A DNA stretch of 33,476 nt from Victivallales bacterium (GTDB lineage Bacteria; Verrucomicrobiota; Lentisphaeria; Oligosphaerales; Oligosphaeraceae). The notes below the pieces were generated by a model. It saw only the letters and a list, made by a program, of their open reading frames with translations, did not search any database and was not told where the DNA came from. Every line of letters begins with the position of its first letter. Positions within the stretch are counted from its first letter, which is position 1. A program made the translations under genes and the position numbers. The stretch covers positions 1 to 33,476 of the forward strand of contig JAFZAB010000240.1 of NCBI GenBank assembly GCA_017548425.1. Direction: 5' to 3'. Positions 17,328 through 25,285 of the stretch are shown piece by piece.

Positions 17328-17389
17328 TGCTTAATGCTTAATGATTAATGATTAATGATTAATGCAAAATGATTAATGCAAAATGATTA
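17322..17389 (+). repeat. Expanded 7-bp tandem repeat at the end of phosphoesterase 2
   Basis: Three copies of GCTTAAT (17322-17342) and three of GATTAAT (17343-17363) are followed by a higher-order 14-bp unit GCAAAATGATTAAT and its variant (17364-17389). The stop codon TAA at 17325-17327 is in the first unit. Compared with the array after copy 1, this one has two more GATTAAT units and an added compound unit, suggesting slippage growth. Confidence 0.85.
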
Positions 17390-17438
17390 GGGAGAGACAC
17401 GCTTTTGCGTATCCGGTCACGCAGGAGCGTGACCTCCC
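17390..17438 (-). repeat. REP-like structured palindromic element overlapping the alr stop codon
   Basis: This roughly 49-bp element has an outer stem GGGA/TCCC (17390-17393 with 17435-17438). Inside it are a hairpin GACACGC-TTTT-GCGTATC (17396-17413, one non-Watson-Crick pair) and a perfect hairpin GGTCACGC-AGGA-GCGTGACC (17415-17434). Together they can form a three-way junction. The alanine racemase stop codon (17417-17419) lies inside the perfect hairpin, so the last codons of the gene (from Gly-His-Ala-Pro-Ala) are written by the element. Confidence 0.65.
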
Positions 17439-18556
17439 AATGCAACATATACTCTCGTAACACGCGCGGAAATATCACAGACGATTTCGTAACCGATCGT
17501 GCCAAGCTCTTCCGCCATATCATCCGCCGTGTAGGTGTCGCGATTCAACAGGACGACTTCGTCGCCAAGCTTTATGTCGGGAATATTTGTCACATCGACG
17601 AGCATCTGATCCATGCAGACACGACCGACAATCGGCGCGGCATGGCCATGGATGAACACACGTCCTTTGTTGGAAAGCAAGCGGTTATAGCCGTCGGCAT
17701 AGCCTGTCGGCAACGTCGCGACGGTCATGTCCTTTTCGACACGATATGACCGTCCGTAACCAATCGTCTCCCCCACATGGACACGTTTCACCATGGAGAC
17801 GACCGTCTTCCATTCCAAGACTGGCTTGATGCCTGATGGCAGGCTATTTGCGTAGTCTGGCTTCAATCCGTAGAGAATAATGCCCAACCGCACTAATGCG
17901 CTCTTCGTGCAGTCGTGCCACAGGCCGCCGGCGGAATTGAGACAATGGACAAACGGCAACTTCAAATCCGCTACTCGTTCAGCAACAGTCATGAACAGTT
18001 CCTCTTGACGCTTCGTGAATGCGCGGCAGGATTCCGTGTCCGTATCCGCAACGCATAGATGCGTAAAGAGTCCCGTCAGTTCGAAATCCTGCGCATACTG
18101 ACGAATCGCGCATTCGCATTCTTCTGGATGTTCCGCATCCAGTCCGATACGATTCATGCCTGTATCCAAAGCGGCCTGCACTTTCACGCGAACCCCACAT
18201 TTGCGCAATTCCGCCGCATAGGCTTCATCCACAATCGCTTGCGTGATATCATATTCGAGAAGCCGTTCCGCCTGATCACATGGCGTGTAACCCAGAATCA
18301 AAATCTGGCCTGTTATGCCCGCCTCACGAAGATGAATCGCCTCTTCAATGTTCGACACGGCAAAATGTCGTATTCCCGCATCCTGCAACGTTTTCGAAAC
18401 CTGTACATCGCCATGACCATAGGCGTTCGCCTTCACAACCGCCATGATTTCATGCGGTGACTGCAAGCTTTCGCGATACAGGCGGAGATTTTCCTTCAGG
18501 ACTTGAAGATCAACCTCCGCCCAACAACGCTTCACGAAATTTAATTCACAATTCAT
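17417..18556 (-). CDS. alr: Alanine racemase
   Basis: A 379-residue PLP enzyme converting L-alanine to D-alanine for peptidoglycan. K42 in AVVKANAYGHG binds PLP. The second catalytic Tyr is in IGYGRSYR, followed by ATLPTGYADGYNR, and CMDQMLVDVT is the conserved C-terminal-domain motif. Full length and apparently intact. It lies after the PL8 and GH20 genes on the same strand, separated by a hairpin/7-bp repeat region, and has no clear Shine-Dalgarno sequence. A ten-codon reading frame from an ATG in the repeat (18585) ends in TGA overlapping the alr ATG, which could couple translation (inference). The extreme C-terminus is encoded by a REP-like palindrome. Confidence 0.95.
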   Translation of the reverse strand: MNCELNFVKRCWAEVDLQVLKENLRLYRESLQSPHEIMAVVKANAYGHGDVQVSKTLQDAGIRHFAVSNIEEAIHLREAGITGQILILGYTPCDQAERLLEYDITQAIVDEAYAAELRKCGVRVKVQAALDTGMNRIGLDAEHPEECECAIRQYAQDFELTGLFTHLCVADTDTESCRAFTKRQEELFMTVAERVADLKLPFVHCLNSAGGLWHDCTKSALVRLGIILYGLKPDYANSLPSGIKPVLEWKTVVSMVKRVHVGETIGYGRSYRVEKDMTVATLPTGYADGYNRLLSNKGRVFIHGHAAPIVGRVCMDQMLVDVTNIPDIKLGDEVVLLNRDTYTADDMAEELGTIGYEIVCDISARVTRVYVALGGHAPA

Positions 18557-18619
18557 AAATCATCTAGCCATAAGCCTTTAGCCATAAGCCATGAGCCATT
18601 GAAGAGTTTACTCTTCAAT
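18557..18619 (-). repeat. Perfect hairpin at the GH20 stop plus 7-bp ATGGCTN array before alr
   Basis: Positions 18598-18619 form a perfect palindrome ATTGAAGAG-TTTA-CTCTTCAAT. The GH20 stop codon (18608-18610) sits in its loop, so the bases after the stop are the reverse complement of the last codons (Ile-Glu-Glu). It is followed on the minus strand by 7-bp units ATGGCTC, ATGGCTT, ATGGCTA, AAGGCTT and ATGGCTA up to about 18565. The unit is the same as that at 7-27. No T-run, so not an evident terminator. Confidence 0.75.
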
Positions 18620-21600
18620 CACTGTGATGCCCAGCACCACAGGTTGCACTTTATCGTGGTCGCTGACGAAATCAATCGCCCTCACGGTTTGTTCAGGCTT
18701 CGGATTCCACCATGTGTATGACATCAGCGAAACCATCGTCCCGTCCTTCGCGGAACGCCTCCATACAATGGGAGCGCGGCTACCACCGAACTGCGTATTC
18801 CAGTCGGATATCGCAATGCCCCATTTCAGAGGCACTTCCACCGTGCTTCCATCATCGTAATGGACAACATAATGGGCAGGCATCTTCGGATTGAGGCCGC
18901 CATCATACAGTTCACGTTGCGGCTTCGGTTGACGGCTTGTCGTTTGCAAGAACGCCAAACCCGCGACTTTTCCACCGACGGGGATCTGCCAGGCGGCATC
19001 CGGATAGCCGTCGCCATTCTTCAATGACAACGCAATGGCCGCTTCCCGTCCGTCGAGAATCTCAAACGGAAGACCGCCGAACCAACCAAGGCCACGCGGA
19101 ATGGACGACACATCATAATCGGAAAGCAGTCCAAGCCAACCATTTGTGCGGTCGCCACGCAATGACATGTTGCACCACGGAGCGATTCCAATCGTGCGGC
19201 ACTTCTTGGGCTGCCGTATCTCCGCGCCGTCGTACAGCTTGCGGAACATGTCCATCACATCATAGCCGAGCGCGCCAAGCGATGCGTCGTTGCGCGTCCA
19301 ACTGCGTTCGCCGGCCAGAACGAAACCGGCCATCAACTGATGGCTTTCGCGGATGTTCGAAATCGAATACCATGTCGTACCGCCGAATCCAAGCACGTCC
19401 TGTTTGAACGTTTCGTTCAGGAAGTTTGTGATATTCAACGGATAATACCATCCACTGGAGATTACATCGAATCCCTGCTTTTTGAAGAATTCCACCGACT
19501 GATATTTTTCGTTTTCACCATAATGCCAATCGAAAATCACGACATCTTTTGGAATCTTCGGCAAAGCTTCCGCCGTGTTGTATTTTCCTGCACCGTTGTG
19601 CTCCTTCAGCAATTGGTCGCCCCACATGCACATGCGCAAGTTCTTTTTCTGCAAGAACTCATGCAGACGGAGAATCTCCTCCGCCAGCAGTTCGCCGCAA
19701 CTCGTCCCTTTGCAGCGTTCGCAGACGCCGAACGGTTCGAACGTGATTTCATCCAATCCGACATGGAACCACTTCGCTTGCGGATAGCATTCCAACTGCT
19801 CTTCAATCAAATCGAAGATGATCTTATGGATTTCCGGATGGCGCGGGCAGTAGTTCCAGAATTTCACATGCGCGTTCGCCGCAGGCTCCTTCACTTCAGC
19901 GTATTCCTTCATCTCAGGCTTGGTCAAGAAATAATTGAAATGGGAAAGGCACTGCGTCATAGGAATCGCGTCGATCCCATACAAATCCAGCAAGCCAGCC
20001 AGCATCCGATGCTGATCTTTCGTGGCGGCGTTTGGCTTGGACAAATCCGGATGGCGATCGTATTTCAGGCGGTTGTCAAACTGGATGGACTGCCAATTCA
20101 TCTTCAACGCCGCCATCAAATCAATCACTTTCTCCGCATCCGGAACATTCGCAGTCGTCTCTGGCGCAATGACATGCCAACCACGATACTGCATGTCCGG
20201 CCAGTCCTGAATTTTGGCGTACAGACGATAGAGTTGTCCGCCGCTCATGCCGCAAAGTTGCGCAAGTGTCTGAATCGCATACACCATGCCGCGATGCGTC
20301 GTCGCTTCCAACGTGACCGTCTTCGCGCTGTCCAAAGCGTAGGATTCGGCCTGCTGCCAATCTTTCAATTTGCTGTAGTCGCCCCACGACGGTTTGTCCG
20401 TCAGCTTCAAAACGACAACCGCCTCTTTTCGATCCGTAACTTTTTCAATATCAACGCCAAAGCGTTGACGGAAAACACGTTGCATCACCAACCAGGCCTT
20501 CTCCGTGCCTTCCGGCGAATAGACTTTCAACGGAAGCTCTTCCCGACTGTAGCTTGAACCGATACGGCCTTGCTTCGGTTCGGGAACGATGCGACCGTCT
20601 GGCTTCGCCGCCAACGGCACATCGATTGCGGGGCGAGCCTGAACCGTATCGGCGGCGGCTGGAACGGCGACTGTCACAAAACCATCGCTATTGCGGAAAA
20701 ACGCCTGTTTCGTATGGCCCCATGACGTGTTCTCAACCAAACTCTTCAGCTTGCGCGACCGTCCGAACAGCATTCGGCACTGCCGTGTTCCTTCAAAGAA
20801 CGAATCAGGCAGTTCAATGCGCAGCAACGCATACCAATACGCTCCCGCACGGCGGAAATTCTTGTGCCATTCCGGCAAGGCGAGCTTGGCCTTGTTCCGC
20901 AGATTCGTCGCATTGGAATACCATTCCGTAAAGTAACCGACGGTTTCGCCACTTTCCACTTGCGCATATTCTTCGCCATCGCTCGTGACGCCAAAGTGAT
21001 ATGCCGCCTTGGTCTTCGGATCTTCCAGGAAGAATTCAATGATGTCGTTGTTCCAACTTTGAACGCCGTTCACGACTTCGTCAAAATTCGTCTCCTCGCA
21101 ACGATACAGAATGCACAACGTCTTGCCGTACAAGCCAAAGCGAACATCCGTCGCCGCTTTCGGGGCTTCATATTTGGACGTCAGCAATGTAAACGGGCCG
21201 GATTCGTTCGCGTCCTGCCATTCCGCGGCATCCCAATCCAATTTGTTTTCAGGATTCTCGTACAGCCGTTTCAATACACATTGCGGAGCACCGCTCAAAT
21301 GCTGCAATGACACGTCGCGGAAACATGCATCTCCCTGATTGTTGCCCGCGATCAGCGAAATCTTGAAATGCGTCGCGTTCGGCTCCGCTTCGAAACGGTA
21401 GTGTAAACGCTGCCAGAAATCCGTCACGGCTGGCGGCGTCAGCATCTTCGACGAATAGGTTCCGTCCGGTCTGAATCCATAGACCATGACCTGTGGTGCG
21501 CCTTTTCCCATCACCATGACGCTAAAATCATATGTTCCACCAGCTTCCACACCGTTAACATTCTGTGAAATACGGAAGTAATAATTGTCCATCGGCGACT

Positions 21601-21808
21601 GACGGCGAAGACGAATCATGCCGACATTTTTCTCCTGCATGACTTCAAACGTCCCGTTAACGCTTGCAGGCGAATCGTTAAACCATCCAGATGGAATTCC
21701 CTGCGGATTGCCCGGCCCTTTGAAACGGCCATTGTTAATCTCCTCCGCAGAAGCCGTGAAAGCCGTTGCGCACGCCACCATGAATACCAACATTCGCTGC
21801 ATGTTCAT
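18608..21808 (-). CDS. Secreted glycoside hydrolase family 20 (beta-N-acetylhexosaminidase-like) multidomain protein
   Basis: A 1066-residue exported enzyme with a signal peptide (MLVFMVACATAFTASA, cleavage near residue 21). Residues 22-165 resemble a galactose-binding-type carbohydrate module. Residues 175-370 resemble a family-9-like binding domain (WNNDIIEFFLEDP). Residues 425-540 are the GH20b alpha/beta domain. From about 545 lies the GH20 barrel, beginning YRGWHVIAPE. The catalytic pair is D686-E687 in FHVGLDEITFEP, the Asp orienting the substrate acetamido group. A C-terminal beta domain follows to 1066. It would release terminal GlcNAc or GalNAc from glycans. AGGAG precedes the start. 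The PL8 gene ends 42 bases upstream, so the two are probably one transcript. Confidence 0.88.
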   Translation of the reverse strand: MNMQRMLVFMVACATAFTASAEEINNGRFKGPGNPQGIPSGWFNDSPASVNGTFEVMQEKNVGMIRLRRQSPMDNYYFRISQNVNGVEAGGTYDFSVMVMGKGAPQVMVYGFRPDGTYSSKMLTPPAVTDFWQRLHYRFEAEPNATHFKISLIAGNNQGDACFRDVSLQHLSGAPQCVLKRLYENPENKLDWDAAEWQDANESGPFTLLTSKYEAPKAATDVRFGLYGKTLCILYRCEETNFDEVVNGVQSWNNDIIEFFLEDPKTKAAYHFGVTSDGEEYAQVESGETVGYFTEWYSNATNLRNKAKLALPEWHKNFRRAGAYWYALLRIELPDSFFEGTRQCRMLFGRSRKLKSLVENTSWGHTKQAFFRNSDGFVTVAVPAAADTVQARPAIDVPLAAKPDGRIVPEPKQGRIGSSYSREELPLKVYSPEGTEKAWLVMQRVFRQRFGVDIEKVTDRKEAVVVLKLTDKPSWGDYSKLKDWQQAESYALDSAKTVTLEATTHRGMVYAIQTLAQLCGMSGGQLYRLYAKIQDWPDMQYRGWHVIAPETTANVPDAEKVIDLMAALKMNWQSIQFDNRLKYDRHPDLSKPNAATKDQHRMLAGLLDLYGIDAIPMTQCLSHFNYFLTKPEMKEYAEVKEPAANAHVKFWNYCPRHPEIHKIIFDLIEEQLECYPQAKWFHVGLDEITFEPFGVCERCKGTSCGELLAEEILRLHEFLQKKNLRMCMWGDQLLKEHNGAGKYNTAEALPKIPKDVVIFDWHYGENEKYQSVEFFKKQGFDVISSGWYYPLNITNFLNETFKQDVLGFGGTTWYSISNIRESHQLMAGFVLAGERSWTRNDASLGALGYDVMDMFRKLYDGAEIRQPKKCRTIGIAPWCNMSLRGDRTNGWLGLLSDYDVSSIPRGLGWFGGLPFEILDGREAAIALSLKNGDGYPDAAWQIPVGGKVAGLAFLQTTSRQPKPQRELYDGGLNPKMPAHYVVHYDDGSTVEVPLKWGIAISDWNTQFGGSRAPIVWRRSAKDGTMVSLMSYTWWNPKPEQTVRAIDFVSDHDKVQPVVLGITVIEE

Positions 21809-21850
21809 CTGTCGCTCCTTTATATTTGTTAATTCATTGATTGATAACGA

Positions 21851-23833
21851 TTATGGATGGGAAATACCGATGGGCACCGTCGAACCAGCCATCAAGCCGT
21901 CCGGCAATGTCAGCATGTAGGTTTGCCCACGGAAACTGAATTTCATCGTTTTGACAAGATGCGTCGGATCAGCAAGATACATCCTGTCATTCTCCAAAAT
22001 GAACACGCAAGGCGTGTCCGTTTCAAAATCGCCCAGACGGCCCGCCTTGTGGAAGACCGCGCAGACTGCTCCATCGGCGAATTCCACCGCCTGCAAATCC
22101 GTCGTATTGCTGATGACACGCCCCAACGGTTTCAGCCCTGTGAAACGCTCACGCTCCACACAGGGGCGGATTTCAACGGCATAATGCTTTCCACGGCAAG
22201 CAGTTCCATGAGGAATACCGATCGTTAACATATCGGTTGCTTCGACTTGTAGCGACGGAGCTTTCGAGACTTTCGACATCATCCCGTTTCCCAAATAAGC
22301 GACGTTGCCATGCCAGATGCCGCCGGCCCGTTCTACAAAATCGCCGACCAACTGCCGTTGCTCCACCGTCGTCTCCACTGGATATGGCGAATCAGACGTG
22401 ATGCCAGCCCCAAGGCAGACAATCGCGCCAGGCGCGAAGAAATACGCCTTAAGTGCTTGAACACCATCGACATTCTGGCTATAAACCGCTGACACATGCA
22501 ATCCACTGGAAACAGCTCCCGTGAACTCGCTTTCCCCCGTCCATCGGGCTGGCATGCCAAATGTCATCTGTAACTGCTCAGTGCCGCCAGCCTCATTTGT
22601 TTGGTTTTGCGTATAGATAGGTGAATCAGGCAATGTCGTGCCTGGAAGCCGCGTCCATTTCCATTTTGGCGGCACATTTTTATATTCATCACCCGACATT
22701 TGCAGAAGTAACGTGCCATCCGAGAAATACCGTCCCAACTGCCGTTCTTGCACAAAATCTTCCGCCATGGGATGCGTCCGTTTCGACGTCATCTGTAATG
22801 ACGCATAATATTTCGGTTGCCGCACCACCACATTATCAGTCAACCAATAAACACGCGCTCCCACGAAGGCGTTTTCGCCACCTAATTCGTTACCCATCAA
22901 CGCTGTTTGGAAACCGCGACGATACTCGCTATCAAAATCAACCAACGTCCGCAGGCAGGAGACTGCCCGATTGGATGCGGCGGCACGGCTCTCTTCATCG
23001 AACACGCCTCCCATGGCATGCAGATCTATCCGCCCTTTCCACAGATACCACGCCATGCCATCCAAGGCCAGCCGCCGCAATGCATTCATCTGATCGTCAG
23101 TTAATGCAAAACTCGTCCCCTGAACAAGTTGAGCGAAAGCCAAAGAGTTTTCCAAACACTTTCCACCATAGATGCCCAGTTGATTCTGCTGGAGCATCGC
23201 TTGCGCATTGTAGTTGCCATCCGCCTGAATGCCCTCTTCATTGACCGACGCGATTTGCAATGGCGCGGTCAAATGAGCGGCGGCTTCTCGCATCTGGCGA
23301 ACATTGCGTTCCAACACTCCGCGGATAAAGACGATTTCCGCATCTTCCTTCAACGACGTCTGCCGCAACGGCGTCAGGAGAGCCGCCCGCCCCTCCGTCG
23401 ACTGCTGCAACAATGGATAGGCCAATATCAACGCGTATTTAGCTCGGCGCGGCACACCGACCTGCCCCCACCAGACATTCAAAGGCCATGGTTTGACGCG
23501 ATGCCAAAAAATGATGCTTTTGTAAATGCGTTCGCCTAATTCATGGCTATGACGGTTGGATGACTGCGGAGCGGCCCACGCCCACGCCATCGCATTTAGA
23601 TAATCCCAATGACGGATACCATTCCAATTATCTTCCATGCCGACTTCATCAAATTCCACATCGGCGAACGAACCGTCTTTTCGCCAAGACGCCATCGCTT
23701 TAGGCAATTCGGAAATATAAGCCGACGTGGCGGCTAAAGCCTTCTGTTGCAGGCGTTGCAAAATCACGGGCTGGTCATCACCATAAACGGCGACGGCAAA
23801 AGCAAGACTAATCAAAGCAATACGGCAAAACAC
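21851..23833 (-). CDS. Secreted polysaccharide lyase family 8-like protein (hyaluronate/chondroitin lyase type)
   Basis: A 660-residue exported protein with a GTG start preceded by AAAGGA, and a signal peptide ending near VYG|DDQ. The helical domain has NVWWGQVGVPR (equivalent to NWWDYEIGTP of PL8) and IQADGNYNAQ...GIYGG (equivalent to the DGSFxxH...Y region). The beta domains carry strong PL8 hallmarks: SKRTHPMAE, RYFSDGTLLLQMSGDEY, RLPGTTLPD and LGAGITSD...VETTVEQR. Such lyases cut hyaluronan or chondroitin by beta-elimination. By eye the catalytic His position is Gln and the catalytic-Arg region (usually GRxxSR) is not conserved, while Asn and Tyr seem kept. Family membership is sure; activity or substrate is uncertain. 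First gene of the GH20-alr strand set. Confidence 0.85.
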   Translation of the reverse strand: MFCRIALISLAFAVAVYGDDQPVILQRLQQKALAATSAYISELPKAMASWRKDGSFADVEFDEVGMEDNWNGIRHWDYLNAMAWAWAAPQSSNRHSHELGERIYKSIIFWHRVKPWPLNVWWGQVGVPRRAKYALILAYPLLQQSTEGRAALLTPLRQTSLKEDAEIVFIRGVLERNVRQMREAAAHLTAPLQIASVNEEGIQADGNYNAQAMLQQNQLGIYGGKCLENSLAFAQLVQGTSFALTDDQMNALRRLALDGMAWYLWKGRIDLHAMGGVFDEESRAAASNRAVSCLRTLVDFDSEYRRGFQTALMGNELGGENAFVGARVYWLTDNVVVRQPKYYASLQMTSKRTHPMAEDFVQERQLGRYFSDGTLLLQMSGDEYKNVPPKWKWTRLPGTTLPDSPIYTQNQTNEAGGTEQLQMTFGMPARWTGESEFTGAVSSGLHVSAVYSQNVDGVQALKAYFFAPGAIVCLGAGITSDSPYPVETTVEQRQLVGDFVERAGGIWHGNVAYLGNGMMSKVSKAPSLQVEATDMLTIGIPHGTACRGKHYAVEIRPCVERERFTGLKPLGRVISNTTDLQAVEFADGAVCAVFHKAGRLGDFETDTPCVFILENDRMYLADPTHLVKTMKFSFRGQTYMLTLPDGLMAGSTVPIGISHP

Positions 23834-24002
23834 GTTTCAAGATCCTTTATTTATAAAACCCTCTCTTTTTACTTTACATAATATAGTCGCACAAATCCAT
23901 CCTGTCCTACAACTCCACAGTCTTTTCTAAATGGATTGCATCTCAAGATGGATTTTCATTCCGGCATATGTTCATAGAATAAAAATTAACCGTTGAATTG
24001 AC

Positions 24003-24030
24003 TTGACTTCCATTTTCATACAAGTAATAT
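24003..24030 (+). promoter_or_regulatory. Candidate sigma70 promoter for the Gfo/Idh gene
   Basis: TTGACT (24003-24008), a 16-base spacer and TAATAT (24025-24030), about 50 bases upstream of the start at 24081. It lies in the 247-base divergent gap after the PL8 gene. Confidence 0.5.
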
Positions 24031-24080
24031 TAGGGAAAAGACTTTTTTCACACAAAAAACAATCGAAAAGGAACGCCACG

Positions 24081-25148
24081 ATGAAAATCAAGTACGCCAT
24101 GATCGGTTTCGGCGGCATTGCGGAAAACCGCATCGCCAAGGAAGGATTCGGATGTGACAAGACTCGCTTTAACGGACATCCTCTCGCCGAACTCGTCTGT
24201 GCAACAGACATGAACGCATCCCGTCAAAAAGCCGCCAAGGCTTTGGGGCTGAAATGGGCCAACAGCGTTGATGATATTCTTGCGGACCCAAACATAGACG
24301 CCGTCTATATCGCGACGAACAACGCCAGCCACGCCGAATTGGCCATCCGCGCCTTGAAGGCTAAAAAGCATGTCATGGTCGAAAAGCCCATGGCCACCAA
24401 CGTGGAAGACGCCCGCCTGATGAACACGCTCGCCGCTCAGCGCAAACTCAGCCTCACGGTTGACCACATGATGGTCTATAATGGCTACAACCAATTGGCG
24501 CACAAGTACATCCAATCCGGCAAGCTGGGCGTTGTCAACGACTCCTGCTTCCATATGGAATTCCTCTACGGCGCCACGCCGGAAGAAGCCGCCACATGGC
24601 GTTGCAACGACGTCAACGAAATGGGCGGCCCCATCGGCGATGTCGCCAGCCATTGCCTCTACATGGCGGAATTCATGTTTGACAGCCCAGTGCGGCAAGT
24701 CCAAGCCGTCTATCTTCCCAAGACATTGTCAATCAAGGCTGAAGATGGTGCCTACGTCCGTTTCGTTTTGAAAAACGGTTTGGCCGGTTCCATCAAAGTC
24801 GCGTTCAGCGAACCGCGCGGCGGTCTCGTCGGCACATTATCCAATCTCGGCTATGAAATCTATGGCGACAAAGGCGTCCTTCGTTGCTACGGCGGTCTCT
24901 TCCAACTTTCCGGCAGAGATGACGAACCATACGGCATCCGTCTGGAAGCGGACTATGGCCGCGACGGCGTCAAAGCCTTGCATCCACGCAAGATGGAAAA
25001 CATCTACCAGCAGATCATCGCCAAACACGCGCAGTCCATCATCAGCGGCAAGCCGATCAACGCCGAAGACGGCTACCGTAATCTGCGGGCTTGCCGCCTC
25101 ATGCACAAATCGGCCATGAAAGGAGGCCAGCCATTCCTGGTCCGCTGA
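24081..25148 (+). CDS. Gfo/Idh/MocA family NAD(P)-dependent oxidoreductase
   Basis: A 355-residue cytoplasmic oxidoreductase. The N-terminal Rossmann fold has GFGGIAENR, the family signature MVEKPMATN is near 98-106, and the catalytic-domain segment is DHMMVYNGYNQ. Members oxidise or reduce sugars, inositols or their derivatives, or act in NAD-dependent glycosidase-like reactions; the substrate is not visible here. The ATG at 24081 is chosen because AAAGGA lies 8-10 bases before it and the homology begins there; the frame is open 26 codons further upstream through the promoter. Confidence 0.9.
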   Translation: MKIKYAMIGFGGIAENRIAKEGFGCDKTRFNGHPLAELVCATDMNASRQKAAKALGLKWANSVDDILADPNIDAVYIATNNASHAELAIRALKAKKHVMVEKPMATNVEDARLMNTLAAQRKLSLTVDHMMVYNGYNQLAHKYIQSGKLGVVNDSCFHMEFLYGATPEEAATWRCNDVNEMGGPIGDVASHCLYMAEFMFDSPVRQVQAVYLPKTLSIKAEDGAYVRFVLKNGLAGSIKVAFSEPRGGLVGTLSNLGYEIYGDKGVLRCYGGLFQLSGRDDEPYGIRLEADYGRDGVKALHPRKMENIYQQIIAKHAQSIISGKPINAEDGYRNLRACRLMHKSAMKGGQPFLVR

Positions 25149-25177
25149 CCTGAAAGGCGTTTTTCCGAACCATCGAT

Positions 25178-25218
25178 CCATGCGCGTCAAGCCTGCGAAA
25201 CGGTTGAAATGCGCATGG
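25178..25218 (+). other. Inverted repeat upstream of the flavodiiron gene
   Basis: CCATGCGC (25178-25185) and GCGCATGG (25211-25218) are exact inverted repeats. A smaller inner pairing CAAGCC / GGTTG with one bulged base is possible. The right arm lies inside the spacer of the predicted promoter (25204-25232), so it could be an operator or a weak terminator of the Gfo/Idh transcript. No T-run follows. Confidence 0.4.
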
Positions 25219-25232
25219 TGAAATGGTATATT
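25204..25232 (+). promoter_or_regulatory. Candidate sigma70 promoter for the flavodiiron gene
   Basis: TTGAAA (25204-25209), a 17-base spacer and TATATT (25227-25232), close to consensus, 54 bases before the ATG at 25286. Confidence 0.6.
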
Positions 25233-25285
25233 ATTTAAGGAAAAACATTTCATTCGCAAATCAAATTTGAAGCCAAAAATCTACC

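Noticed and set aside
16063..17389. CRISPR array in the repeat-rich ends
   Set aside because: The units are 7 bp direct repeats without unique spacers and no cas genes are present.
19340..20557. 405-codon open frame antisense to GH20
   Set aside because: It overlaps a well-supported GH20 barrel, has an Arg/His-rich shadow-frame composition and no recognisable domain.
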